Assembly: GCA_951394045.1 (NCBI GenBank)
Contig: OX595996.1
Span: 1,736,001 to 1,800,000, forward strand
Reading direction: 5' to 3'
Length of the DNA: 64,000 nt
Source of the DNA: Nitzschia sp. DOCU1
Lineage: Eukaryota > Bacillariophyta > Bacillariophyceae > Bacillariales > Bacillariaceae
Every line of letters begins with the position of its first letter. The first letter of the stretch is position 1. The position numbers and the translations under genes were made by a program. Below the pieces are notes generated by a model, which did no database searches, had not been told where the DNA came from, and saw only the letters and a program-made list of their open reading frames with translations. Positions 1 to 9,740 of the stretch are shown piece after piece.

Positions 1-351
1 AAAAGCGGCAGTTCCAGTATCGTCTTCGTGACTATTGCTGGTCGTTTCGTCAAGCTGATCCAGCAACTCGTCGTCGGCGTTGCTTTCGGCTGAAGTATCG
101 TCATCCTTCGCAGCATCGTCAGGCGACGACGGCGGCGGCGCTTGGACTTCCTCCCTCGTTCGCTTTCTTTCTTCCTCTTCTTGCTGCTGCTGCTGCTGCT
201 GCTGCTGCAGTTGCAGCTGAAGGCGTTTGGACTCGAGCAAGGCCTGTTTGGCGCTTTCGATGTCGCCCTCGCGCTTCTTGGCCACTGCGAGCTTCTTCAA
301 TTCCAAGATCTGATGGTCCAAATCTTCACTGGTCGTTATTACTGTTGCCAT
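1..351 (-). CDS. Partial coiled-coil protein with poly-Gln run
   Basis: Open reading frame on the minus strand that starts at the ATG at 351-349 and runs off the left edge without a stop, so only about the first 117 residues are seen. The N-terminus (MATVITTSEDLDHQILELKK) leads into a Lys/Arg/Glu-rich helical stretch with the pattern AKKREGDIESAKQALLESKR. This resembles the short helical repeats of DM14/CC2D1-type and some FYVE-domain proteins, but that is only a pattern match. A run of about 11 Gln from CAG/CTG repeats follows, then a charged EEERKR segment and an acidic low-complexity tail. Function is not recognised. Confidence is moderate because the frame stays open and the composition is protein-like. 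Confidence 0.55.
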   Translation of the reverse strand, partial: MATVITTSEDLDHQILELKKLAVAKKREGDIESAKQALLESKRLQLQLQQQQQQQQQEEEERKRTREEVQAPPPSSPDDAAKDDDTSAESNADDELLDQLDETTSNSHEDDTGTAAF

Positions 352-655
352 ACTGTGTGTGATTTGCAGTGCGATGTTTGGCTGACGCACCACTGTTCAC
401 GTGCCTTGTTACCATCGCATCAACATCAGTCACCACATTTCTCTCCCATTGTCGTCCCGATGAGAGATGCACGACCCAATATCGACAATAACAGCATGCA
501 TGAACACAAAAATCGACTCATTCGACCGTCTACCTTTGCGATGAACCTTTCCGACGTACCTTTACCTCGAATACATCGCCCAGACTTTTTTGGCATATGC
601 AGCCCTGACTACTACTAGCATACTCGTACAATTAAATACAATTATCAATCTACTT

Positions 656-680
656 GTAGCTAGCTAGCTAGCTAGCTAGA
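656..680. repeat. (TAGC)n microsatellite
   Basis: About six tandem TAGC units. The repeat overlaps the stop codon of the minus-strand gene that ends at 672, so the last residues and the TAG stop of that gene are read from repeat DNA. The rest of 352-671 holds no convincing gene and would be the upstream region of the gene starting at 351. Confidence 0.9.
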
Positions 681-2519
681 TTCATCCGTTGATACCTGGC
701 TACCTGGCTGTTTCGCTGCCGCTTTGTATCGCAAGGTTTTCAAGATACGCTTTTCAGAGCACCGAAAAAAATAACGTCTCCAGAAGTCATCTGATGAAAC
801 CTTGCTACTCCGGCTAGTGGCAACCAGCTCTTCATAGTATCGCCCTACCGAGTCGGCATACATGACAAGCGCCAATGCTTCATCATCCTCGTCGTGGTCT
901 TCTAATTGTAACTTTTGTTGTGTCGCTTCATCATCACCCTCCGTCGAGGAACAATCATGAACATAATAGCAAGCCCTTGCTGGGTGTTCTTGCTTTGAGA
1001 ATTTGCTGTCCTTTGGCATGAGCAGCTCTAGTGGCTCGGTATAGGTTCGACTGTCCAGTCTACGCTGTTGCGCGATTTCCAAACTTTGCTGGGCCAATTT
1101 CTTTAGTAATTCGTCCCCATCGGCCTCTTGTTCTGCTGAAGATAGACTGACTGTGTCATCGGTCTTGGCCGTCACGTCGCCCGTACTGCCGTTTGGCGAA
1201 ATATAATTCTGCCTTGTGTGGATTTGAATCGGTTTGAGATGTGGCGCCGATTGGCTCTTTCGTCGTGTTTTGGGCACCAACGGAGAAGCCACACGACGGG
1301 GCGGAGACGGAATAAGAGGGGACAATGCTGCCGCCGACGATTGGGCCACGGTCGTTTGCTTGGAAATTGGTGGCGACATTGGATGTTCCAACTGAGGATT
1401 CCATCGTTCCATAGTAGCGAGTCTGGTAGTTGGAAGGTTTCGAAGACCGGTAGAATCGCTGTTCCGAAATCGTAGCCCCGGCCGCGGACATTGATCTTTG
1501 GTGGCATGGTCTATCACATGAGAGTCGCTGTTGCCACTTTTGCCTCCGTTGTAATAGTAATGTTGCATCATGGCATCTTTACCCATGGCAGACTGCACAA
1601 TGGTAGTTTGTAAACTGTACTGAAGATCATGTTCGTCGTTGTCCTCCAGAAGGGAACAAGATTTGGAAGGAGAGGGCATGGTGAGTAGCCCTCCTGATGC
1701 AATGGATGCTTCTTCGTCTTCGTCGTTGGGAGGGTGATCATCATCGATACTACTCGCTTCTGACCAGGAATCCATTCGTTTGGCTGGAGCCATGGGTCCA
1801 ATCGAAACGGTAGAATCTGAGGTATCTGATCTGTTTCTTCTTCTGCTGTGAGCGCTTTCTTCGCCTGCCTTGGATGTTTTTCTGGAAGGCATTTGAAGCG
1901 GCAATAAAACATTTTGGGTTTGTGGATGGCTAGGATCATCCCAGCGTTTTCGCGTATGTGCACTGTCGGTTTCTTTTTTCAGTAATGTCGGCAGAGAAGC
2001 GCTTCGGGAAACTGAGAGCCTCGACGCAAGTGGCCCATTGTAATTAGTGGTGTCAGTGGCGGGTGGATGCTTCGCTGTGTGCAAAATTATTTCTCCCTTA
2101 TTTCGCAAAACTCCTTTCGTAGCTCGTCTTGGTTGTCGAATGTTCGGTCGAAAGTCTCGTGCCGCGGCTGCCTGTGCTTCCCGAAACCCCCGTTTCGAAA
2201 TCTCCAACGCCATGAGTAACTCGCTTTCTCCTGCGTCTGTTACTTGTCTCTGGCACGGTGTGGGGGGCATGACGACGTCGCTCGGTTCTGGTTCTGGGGC
2301 AGCATCCCAGGCAGCTCTCCGTTTGGGTCTGGTGGAATCATCGTCGGCCCAAATTCCTCGAAATCTCACGCCATGCGAAGGGCCGCCACTGGCACTCGCA
2401 GCCTTTCGAAGTTGGCGAGTCGGGCTGGTTCCAGCACGTCTACTGGTAGCCGTAGAGCTAGCAGGAGGGCCACTGTTCATCGCACTGCGGCTCCTGGATC
2501 CAAAGCTGGACGATCTCAT
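672..2519 (-). CDS. Large disordered protein with C-terminal BSD-like domain
   Basis: 615-residue frame without introns, starting at the ATG at 2519. Most of it is Ser/Arg/Pro-rich and predicted disordered, with basic patches, acidic runs and a short helical piece near residue 105 (LLMALEISKRGFREAQAAAA). Residues of about 545-600 carry YADSVGRYYEEL followed by SSDDFWRRYFFRCSEK. The FW pair and the following aromatic residues are the hallmark of the BSD fold, found in TFIIH p62, synapse-associated and DOS2-like proteins. In diatoms many proteins carry this domain with otherwise unrelated sequence. The biological role cannot be deduced. The Ser-rich body suggests phosphorylation, which is inference. 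Confidence 0.6.
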   Translation of the reverse strand: MRSSSFGSRSRSAMNSGPPASSTATSRRAGTSPTRQLRKAASASGGPSHGVRFRGIWADDDSTRPKRRAAWDAAPEPEPSDVVMPPTPCQRQVTDAGESELLMALEISKRGFREAQAAAARDFRPNIRQPRRATKGVLRNKGEIILHTAKHPPATDTTNYNGPLASRLSVSRSASLPTLLKKETDSAHTRKRWDDPSHPQTQNVLLPLQMPSRKTSKAGEESAHSRRRNRSDTSDSTVSIGPMAPAKRMDSWSEASSIDDDHPPNDEDEEASIASGGLLTMPSPSKSCSLLEDNDEHDLQYSLQTTIVQSAMGKDAMMQHYYYNGGKSGNSDSHVIDHATKDQCPRPGLRFRNSDSTGLRNLPTTRLATMERWNPQLEHPMSPPISKQTTVAQSSAAALSPLIPSPPRRVASPLVPKTRRKSQSAPHLKPIQIHTRQNYISPNGSTGDVTAKTDDTVSLSSAEQEADGDELLKKLAQQSLEIAQQRRLDSRTYTEPLELLMPKDSKFSKQEHPARACYYVHDCSSTEGDDEATQQKLQLEDHDEDDEALALVMYADSVGRYYEELVATSRSSKVSSDDFWRRYFFRCSEKRILKTLRYKAAAKQPGSQVSTDESS

Positions 2520-2924
2520 CGCTGATCCAATCTGTCAATACCAATACATGCAAATTGGCGTGTAACAGCGATTCGTCGTGCTGCTCTAGCTATGAAAGAA
2601 AAGATGAGGATACCATCCAAAGCACAATCAACAGTGGAAAGTATCAATGAGTTAACTGTCTGTTTTCTTTTATTGTGTGACAGCGTTGGCGGGGTTCTAC
2701 ATTACACGTTGTTCTGCGCTTTCTTGATTCAGTGGACTACAGCCTGTCATGTCACCTGGAATGACTTCAACTAAGGTCAATGAAGTCGAATCCCGAGCCA
2801 GTCGTACTTTGTGGTGACAAATTGTTGTCTACGAGTACGTAGTTGGCATAGTAACGTCGTGGCGCAACAATCCTCCTATCTAACACATTATGATGAAGTT
2901 GTTTTTAATTTCTTGCCTTGTGTT
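2520..2924. other. Intergenic, nothing recognised
   Basis: Space between two minus-strand genes. Short open frames here have no recognisable composition. It should hold the promoter of the gene starting at 2519 and the 3' end of the next one. Confidence 0.5.
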
Positions 2925-4547
2925 CTATTCATCTAAAAGCATCTTGAGTTTCGAATATGGTACTCGAGGAATAGAAAAAGTATCATTGGCAAACCACTCC
3001 AAAATATCCGCGGCGGCGGAAGTCTCATTGCGAACCTTCATGTACAACGTCTCGATAGAAAACAGAGCCTCCTCTTTGGGGATATTCATAAATTGAATGT
3101 TGGCACTATCCACTTTCGCGAGGGGTTGCCGCATGTGTGCAAGCCATTCATTTTTTATTGTATTTTGTTTATATGGCGATCGCGTTGGTTTTATGTGGAA
3201 TCCCGTACCAAAGGTTGCCAAGACGGGATATACTGAGAATGACGAGTCCGGATAGGCAAAGGCTTGTTTCTTGGCCATAATTAGCCGTGCAAAAGCCAAT
3301 GCCACCGATTCGGATTTTCCGTTGTGGATACGAATCCGGGCGTCTGGAAATTTTTGTTGTAGATACCCGACAAAGCGGTGGACAACCGCCCGACAAACGT
3401 TCACTCGATAAATATCATCTTGATCTCTGGCTCGGGCCTGCTCATCCATTATACTGTCTGCTTCAGCGGATGGTCCAAAGGATTGTGTCACAATGCCGAT
3501 GGACTTGACAGAGGGATCAATGCGACTTGCGTATTCTTTAAATTTGAGAAAGCGAAAATACGTTTCCTTCGCAACCATCGTGTCTCCACATCGGAAGTGA
3601 ATAACTACATCATCCAGTTCCACATTAGGGATGAGTGGGAAATTGTCGGTGTCCCGCCCCAACTGCGCAGGTCGGCGGTAGTACGAACGGTCGGGATGAC
3701 TGGGCGCCCAAGTGTGTTGATTTTGGCGGTACCACTCATGTGCCGGATGCGATGTGTCGTTGGGAAGACCCATCAGTGATATTGCCATGCGCCTCAAATC
3801 TTGTTGAATAAAAGGTAGCATCCATCCCACTGGCGTATCCCCCCATCCCCACGTATGACAATCAAGGTTCATTTCTTCGTTTGGAACATGTTTCCAAAAG
3901 TGACGTTTCAGGAGCCGTATTGTCTGATTCGAGGAGAAATGACCCATCAGCCATGGCATAACCAGACTGACTTTATGCGAAGACTCGCTTGTTTCATCTA
4001 CACATGTGAGCTGAACATCCATTTGAACGGGTATTTCCTCTTCGGGTATCACTGTAGCCAGAACTGCGTGGCGCAGCAGCAGCAGCATTTGGACCCAGTT
4101 GCCAGTCCCAAAAGGTGACTCTTTCATTGTACGATAGCAATCGAATTGCACTTGTAGCAGAATAGTGGCATTGTGCGATGGAACATTGCCAGCAAGTGTA
4201 AGCTGTGGCTGCCACTGGCCCATGGGGGTGTACCCTTGTTGTTGACTGATTTTCCGATTTCTCCAATGGCACAACTGTCGATAGGGAATTTGATGAAAGT
4301 CTTGATTATCCGGGCGGATGAACCACCGATAAATTTGGTCATAATGGGGAGTCACTGAATCGAATAGCGGGTGGTGGTGGTGGTGTTTGTCTCTATCCTG
4401 ACCATGGAGCGCCGTTCGCACCGTCTCCAATTTCTCATCGTTGCCTGTCAGCGCAACACGCCAGAAGACAGATAAACTAAGGCGCACGTGTACCATGGTC
4501 AAACCGGCCATCAGCCACATAAGGATCCGTGCGGGACAGGTTCTCAT
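2925..4547 (-). CDS. Type II membrane protein, GT11-like glycosyltransferase
   Basis: The frame is open from 4604, but the first ATG is at 4547, giving 540 residues. Just after it lies a hydrophobic segment (ILMWLMAGLTMVHVRLSLSV), which fits a signal anchor of a Golgi type II enzyme. A His run follows near residue 60. In the C-terminal half the motif VVIHFRCGDTM matches the H-x-R-x-G-D signature of alpha-1,2-fucosyltransferases (GT11). The later stretch AYPDSSFSVYPVLATFGTGF resembles the SSFS-W conserved block of that family. The acceptor sugar cannot be told. A POFUT- or FUT8-like enzyme is an alternative, since they share the GT-B fold and a similar Arg motif. The start lies about 230 bp from the left inverted repeat of the mobile block, so its promoter abuts that boundary. 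Confidence 0.55.
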   Translation of the reverse strand: MRTCPARILMWLMAGLTMVHVRLSLSVFWRVALTGNDEKLETVRTALHGQDRDKHHHHHPLFDSVTPHYDQIYRWFIRPDNQDFHQIPYRQLCHWRNRKISQQQGYTPMGQWQPQLTLAGNVPSHNATILLQVQFDCYRTMKESPFGTGNWVQMLLLLRHAVLATVIPEEEIPVQMDVQLTCVDETSESSHKVSLVMPWLMGHFSSNQTIRLLKRHFWKHVPNEEMNLDCHTWGWGDTPVGWMLPFIQQDLRRMAISLMGLPNDTSHPAHEWYRQNQHTWAPSHPDRSYYRRPAQLGRDTDNFPLIPNVELDDVVIHFRCGDTMVAKETYFRFLKFKEYASRIDPSVKSIGIVTQSFGPSAEADSIMDEQARARDQDDIYRVNVCRAVVHRFVGYLQQKFPDARIRIHNGKSESVALAFARLIMAKKQAFAYPDSSFSVYPVLATFGTGFHIKPTRSPYKQNTIKNEWLAHMRQPLAKVDSANIQFMNIPKEEALFSIETLYMKVRNETSAAADILEWFANDTFSIPRVPYSKLKMLLDE

Positions 4548-4779
4548 GGTTAATCCGTGCGTTGTTGTAGGTTCGATAAAGGCTCGATTGGGCTTGCAAA
4601 ACAATCACATCGCGAGCGCGCTGCGGTGGAGGACTATCATAGCATGGCAGGGACTACTCATCAATAGCACCGTTGAGATGCCAATATTTGGAGTGCCTAA
4701 CTGTCCAAAATAAGGTTACTTAGACGTTTTTAACGTCATTCAACTGCGCTCTTGGAGGACATAGCGTGTATCACATATT

Positions 4780-4813
4780 GGAGGAAATTGCGTGACTTCT
4801 AAAATGCTAAAAT
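4780..4813 (+). repeat. Left inverted repeat of the 21.3 kb block
   Basis: 34 bp starting GGAGGAAATTGCGTGACTTC. The exact reverse complement is at 26039-26072. Outside each copy sits ATATT (4775-4779 and 26073-26077), a possible 5-bp target duplication. The TAAAATGC unit of the arm is repeated again just inside. The match is direct in the sequence. That it marks the ends of one transposed unit is inference. Confidence 0.6.
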
Positions 4814-4914
4814 GCTAAATTTTAGCCAATCAGCGCGCAGGATTCTTGTTCCACAGCCGAGTCACGTGTCACAGCTGCGAAAAATTTTAGAAGTGAAATG
4901 GCCTAAAATTTAGA

Positions 4915-4947
4915 AGTTTGGAAGGGTCCTCGGGACCCTTCCAAACT
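4915..4947. repeat. Perfect palindrome, 15-bp arms, 3-nt loop
   Basis: Arms AGTTTGGAAGGGTCC and its exact reverse complement are separated by TCG. A related TAGAAGTTTGGAAG word occurs on the other side of the Ngaro-like insertion, around 11346-11359. The hairpin may therefore belong to the DNA into which that element inserted. Confidence 0.8.
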
Positions 4948-5164
4948 GCTAAATTATTCGAACCATCCGATTACCACCCCGAACCATCCGATTGCCGCCA
5001 AAATCACAAACCACCCGCCGAAAGCCCACGAAAACGCACTGCATCGAGCGATATTACTAAAGATACTTCTCGTACGACACAACTTCAACCACGAGCACTG
5101 CTCTTTTTGGTCCCACGACCAGCACAGTGTTTCCTTCCAGTACCGGTGCTGCCTGCATTGCTAA

Positions 5165-5403
5165 CTACTAGTAACCGCGGAGAGAACGAACGGCGAACGG
5201 ACCGGGGAACCCGGATCGAATTTCGAACTACCTTTCTACCGACCTACTAAAAGGAAGAAAGGTAGGAGAAGAAAAGGACGATACTACGTGTTGAACGACA
5301 ACAGCCATAAACTTTTTCTTCTTGCTATCGATAGCAAGAACTGAGAAGAGAGGCTTGCTTTCAAGCTGACCCTAGCAGAGAGATAGTTTACGATTGATTA
5401 ACC
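5165..5403 (+). repeat. Split direct repeat A1 (left end of element)
   Basis: 239 bp beginning CTACTAGTAACCGCGG and ending ATTGATTAACC. It recurs at 10845-11083. The gag ATG lies five bases after its end, so A1 doubles as the promoter/leader region. It contains a short inverted repeat, CTTGCTATCGATAGCAAG. Confidence 0.92.
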
Positions 5404-5408
5404 TAGCA

Positions 5409-7568
5409 ATGGTCCGTTTTGCTGAAGCCGCTGCCTCGCTAGCCGGGGCACCCACCACTTACCATTCCCTCTACGAGAACGTCGACTGGCGTCATGCTCG
5501 TTTTGGGGAGCAAGCCGAAGTGTACAAGTTGTTCGCTACTGCGGACGAGACCACTTGGAAAACCGGCGCCGCCTTGTACGATGAAGTCAAGCGAACTTGG
5601 GACGAGATGCCCCACGTGTACGTTTCCGTCTCGAAGGACACCGCACCTGTCGTGTTCTATCACCACGCCATGGTCTTTCCCCAAGCACTCGGGAATCCCA
5701 ACGCACGCGAATGGCATGACAAGGTCGTCATGTTCAAGATGGATGTCGTTGGCGCACAAGTCCCCCAAGCCGTGTACTTGCCAGCTAAGATCTTCGATGT
5801 TCTCCCCGGCGACGTCAAGGTCCACCCGTGGGCGAACTACGTGTTGCATTACACTAGCAACGATGGTGCGGATGACCCGTTGGAAAGTGTCCCCAACGAC
5901 GCACCTGCCGGTGTCTTCGACACGGTGAGGGTCCGTCACGGAATGTACCTGCCTCCACAAGTCGCGGCGCACCTCTGCTGCTCCGACGTCAAGGTGGGAC
6001 AGCTGATCGTCAAGCTCGAGGCTTATCTCCAAACCTTGAGTGAAGCACAGCGCGAAGACTTCGAGCCCATCAAGAACTGGCTACGGGTTGTTGGAACCGC
6101 CGGCGGCCGAGTCAGGGTAGAACGCTCCACGCTACCTGCGCCGGTCAACATGGACGCTGAACTCATGAATCGGTTGGTTGTTGTCGTGAAGTCGGACCTG
6201 CCCGCATGGAATCAACCCCCGGTCGCGCCTGCGCCCAGTACTGGAGAGCGTGGCCCCGCCGCTGGAAATGACACCAGCCTCGAGATGATGCGTATCTGGG
6301 CCGAGATCATGGCCGCACAGCAACCTCAAGGACGCACCGAAGAAAGCGACAGTTCCAAAAAACCCAGCTCCAAGTGGAAGCTCACCCACGAGACACTCTT
6401 GCGTTTGACTCGCTGTGACACGGAGGAGCAACTACCGAGCCTCTACGGGGCGATGGCGAACGCCGGCAAGAGCGAGAAGCTAGCCGTCCTCCAAGCGCTC
6501 TTCGACACCACTGCCAACGAACTTCACTACGAGACTCCGCTGGCAACTACCGAGATTTGGGGCACTCTGGAGCGCCTCGAGTTTCGCGCCCCCACGGACT
6601 ATGTGCCCGAGCGGGGTATCAATCCCTTCCTCGTCCTCGCCGGTGACGAACGCGGAACCCAAGCTCGCCGTTTGTTGGAAGAGCAACAGATGTTGCTCGA
6701 AGGCGGCGCCAACGCTGCCCAGCTCAGCGACGTAAGAGAGCTACAGAGGGCCAAGACTATCCTCTTCCCCACTAGCGAGAGAGCCACACGCAAGACACTC
6801 GAAGCCTTCGCCGTTCTGCTAGCTGTGGTGGCGGGGAGAAATTCCGCCATCTTCCAAACCTTCAATCGCGAGATTGTGGAGGGATGGAGAGGCGTGGAAA
6901 ATCGTCTAGGAGACCTGGATGGGGATCATGGCGGTAAGGGCTTGATTTATGTCAAGTACCTCTGCGCCATCCGCAGCGAACTCCAAGATTACTGGGAGCG
7001 CTGTGTTGCAACCCCTAGAGGCCACGTCGATGTCCCAAGGTTCTTCGACCTCCAGAGCAACATACGACGCCTGGCATGGACGCCTCCTACGTTGCCGCCT
7101 GCCTACCGTCCAGCCGGTTCTGGCCTGGCCCAAGGCCCAGGAACCCCGGCCCCGGGCCGCGCGGGGGGAACGCATTCCAATCCCGTATCGGTGGCCACCT
7201 CGCCGGCCAACAGTGTTATCTCGGTCCCCCCTTCGCCTAATACCCAGACTGAGGCGAAGAACAACGCCGTCGACCCCGAAGTAAAGGCACTCGGCGATAC
7301 TTTCGGCACCATTAAGAAGTCTCTCCGAGCCATCGCCCCGGCGGGCGCAGCCGAGGCGGAGCCACCTCGATTGTCCAACGGCAAGGTCGCTTGTCTCTCG
7401 TGGCACGTAAGGGGACAGTGTTTCACTGGCTGCGGACGTGCGGCAAGCCACACACCCCTCACAGTGGGAGACAAGGCCACTCTCAAGGGCTGGATCGAAG
7501 CCGGCCTGGCTACCCGCGCCGCGAGGGAAGAAAGTAGAGGAACGGCTACTACTGGAGCTAGTGCGTGA
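5409..7568 (+). CDS. Ngaro-like element: Gag-like protein
   Basis: 719 residues from the ATG at 5409. The open frame begins slightly earlier, inside repeat A1, but that region has no ATG. The N-terminal 600 residues are mostly helical and not recognised. Near residue 660 there is a Cys/His cluster, CLSWHVRGQCFTGCGRAASH, spaced C-x8-C-x3-C-x5-H. This is a CCCH-type finger of the kind seen in Gag proteins of DIRS-like elements and likely binds RNA. A Pro/Gly/Ser-rich linker precedes it. The frame stops at TGA 7566-7568. The same frame then stays open straight into the RT gene, so readthrough is a likely way to make Gag-Pol. Confidence 0.8.
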   Translation: MVRFAEAAASLAGAPTTYHSLYENVDWRHARFGEQAEVYKLFATADETTWKTGAALYDEVKRTWDEMPHVYVSVSKDTAPVVFYHHAMVFPQALGNPNAREWHDKVVMFKMDVVGAQVPQAVYLPAKIFDVLPGDVKVHPWANYVLHYTSNDGADDPLESVPNDAPAGVFDTVRVRHGMYLPPQVAAHLCCSDVKVGQLIVKLEAYLQTLSEAQREDFEPIKNWLRVVGTAGGRVRVERSTLPAPVNMDAELMNRLVVVVKSDLPAWNQPPVAPAPSTGERGPAAGNDTSLEMMRIWAEIMAAQQPQGRTEESDSSKKPSSKWKLTHETLLRLTRCDTEEQLPSLYGAMANAGKSEKLAVLQALFDTTANELHYETPLATTEIWGTLERLEFRAPTDYVPERGINPFLVLAGDERGTQARRLLEEQQMLLEGGANAAQLSDVRELQRAKTILFPTSERATRKTLEAFAVLLAVVAGRNSAIFQTFNREIVEGWRGVENRLGDLDGDHGGKGLIYVKYLCAIRSELQDYWERCVATPRGHVDVPRFFDLQSNIRRLAWTPPTLPPAYRPAGSGLAQGPGTPAPGRAGGTHSNPVSVATSPANSVISVPPSPNTQTEAKNNAVDPEVKALGDTFGTIKKSLRAIAPAGAAEAEPPRLSNGKVACLSWHVRGQCFTGCGRAASHTPLTVGDKATLKGWIEAGLATRAAREESRGTATTGASA

Positions 7569-9740
7569 GAAGGCGGTCGAACGGTAGCACCTACGCTGGT
7601 AGGTACCGCCGCTTGCAGACCGCCCACTCAACATACACGCACTAACTCCACGAACACAGCTATCATTAGTAGCTATGTAAATGAACTAGGTGAGTATGTT
7701 GATCGGGCTACACTATTGTATACCGAACATGGCTGGCATCGGGCATGCAACGAAATGCGCGGCCGGTCGGACATTCAAAGTACGGTCAAGACGCTCCCCC
7801 ACCCGGCGGCTCCGCTGCTCGAAAGAATCCGACGAAACGGCGTACCCGTCACAGTACAGACGGCGCCGTGGAGTCTCGACACACTGGACTCCCGCTTACT
7901 ACGGGGGCCACATCGGTCCGCACTAGATCATACCGATTTCTTACGGGAAGAATTCACAGACTTCTGCAAAAAAGGTTTCTGGATGATTCTACCGTACAGG
8001 TTGGTCAAGAACGAACCGGGTCTACGGTTATCACCGCTTGGAGTCGTACCGCAACGAGAGCGGAGACCCCGCATCATAGTAGACTACAGTTACTACGGTC
8101 TCAACGACGAGACCCTTAAGCAGTCGCCACAAGAGGCAATGCAATTTGGAAAGGCACAAGAGCGACTGACCGATCACGTCGCGTTCGCTGACCCTGCCTT
8201 CGGCCCCGTGTTTGGCTACAAGATTGACATATCGGACGGTTTCTACCGTATACCGGTGGCTAACATGGGCTCTATCAAGTTGGGAGTGTTATTGCCCCCC
8301 GGCGTAATTGGAGATGAGCCTATGGTCGCGTTTCCCTTAACACTACCGATGGGATGGACCGAATCACCGCCTTGGTTCAGCTCTTTCACAGAAACAGCAT
8401 GCGATCTGGCAAATTCCGAATTACGAAACGGGAAACGCTACCCACCTCACCCATTGGAGTACCAAGCTGGAAAGGAGGACTTCCAAGCGAACGACGAGCT
8501 CGGTGAAGACGATTACCCCCAACGAAAGGTCTCCAGGTCGCACCGACCTCTGCTTCGACGGAGGCCGCTAGCTACAGTGGACGTTTTCGTGGACGATTTT
8601 TGCGGCGTAGGCCAGGACCACCCGAGCAACCCGATCCAAAATCAACGTCGTACGGTACTACATTGTATCGATAAATTGTTTAGGCCGAATGACGATCGGG
8701 ACCCTCCCTTTCGAAAGGAGCCGATCTCCCAGAGCAAGCTAGACAAGGGAGATGCGGCGACGCAAACAAAGAAGCGATTTTTGGGGTGGGATTTTGGGAC
8801 CAAATCCAAGACACTACAAAAGGCCGAGCACCGACGACAAAAGGCACTAGCCGCCATCGACGAAGCCATCCATTCCAAGCGAGTTAGTCACAAAAAATGG
8901 GACAGTCTCACTGGCCAACTCCAGAGCCTGGTCCCAGGTATGCCCGGAGCGCTTGGTCAATTTTCGCTCCTAAGAGCAGCACGACACAACGGCGACGACG
9001 CCCGAGTCCGAGTGACGGAACCGGTGAAGGAACAACTCCTAACCTTTCGAGACCTTCTCGTCGATCCTGAGCCCACGTTACTCGAAGAACTAGTCCCTGG
9101 AGTGCCAAAAGACATCGGCGCCAGCGACGCCGCCAAGACAGGTATGGGAGGCGTATGGTTCACCGCCGACGGGAAGGCCCTCTTGTGCAGACAACCCTTT
9201 CCAATCGCGGTTCAAAAACGTTTGGTATCTAGCAAAAAACCCCGAGGTACAATATCGATATCTGACCTGGAAACTGCCGCCACGATTGCGCACCAAGCCG
9301 TTCGTGCGCAAGAAAGCGATATCTATGGCGAGACGCTGCACAGCCTGGCAGACAATACTAATGCGGTTGTCTGGAGAGTCAAAGGCTCAACCACGACTAC
9401 AAAACCAGCTGCCTATTTGTTACGGCAAGCTGCTCTCCTAACTAGACAGCACCGAGCCGTCTTCACGTGGAACCACATCGCTGGAGACGATAATCGCATG
9501 GCCGACGATGCCAGCCGCCTATGGGGGTACGGTGACGATGCACTCCTAACCTATTTTAATTCTACCTACCCACAGGCGACCTCCTGGAAACTTTGCCCGG
9601 TCCCGAAAGAATGGAGCTCGAGGCTGATATCCGCCTTGTTGCAGAAGAGGTACAACGAGGCGTCACTACTTGACGTTCCCAGGCGCAGCGGACCCACTGG
9701 GAACAATGGACAGAATTTTGCGACCGGCACGGCCTCGACC
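7569..9740 (+). CDS. Ngaro-like element: reverse transcriptase/RNase H
   Basis: Open in the gag frame from directly after the gag TGA. Without readthrough the start is unclear; the first ATG is near 7755. RT motifs in order: motif A YKIDISDGFYRIPV (about 8218), motif B LPMGWTESPPWF (about 8345) and motif C VDVFVDDFCGVG (about 8578). A DIRS-type RNase H follows with SDAA, SDLE, LADNTNAV and the last acidic residues in MADDASR (about 9500). The frame stays open to 10244, but after about 9674 the reading passes to the recombinase in the -1 frame, so the overlapping tail is probably not functional. No classical slippery heptamer was seen. Confidence 0.82.

Noticed and set aside
142..618. 158-codon plus-strand frame starting with a Leu run
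   Set aside because: It is the mirror of the poly-Gln coding repeat on the minus strand plus upstream DNA; composition past the repeat is not protein-like.
4918..5250. 110-codon plus-strand frame
   Set aside because: It begins in the palindrome, crosses the left end of the Ngaro element and has no recognisable composition.
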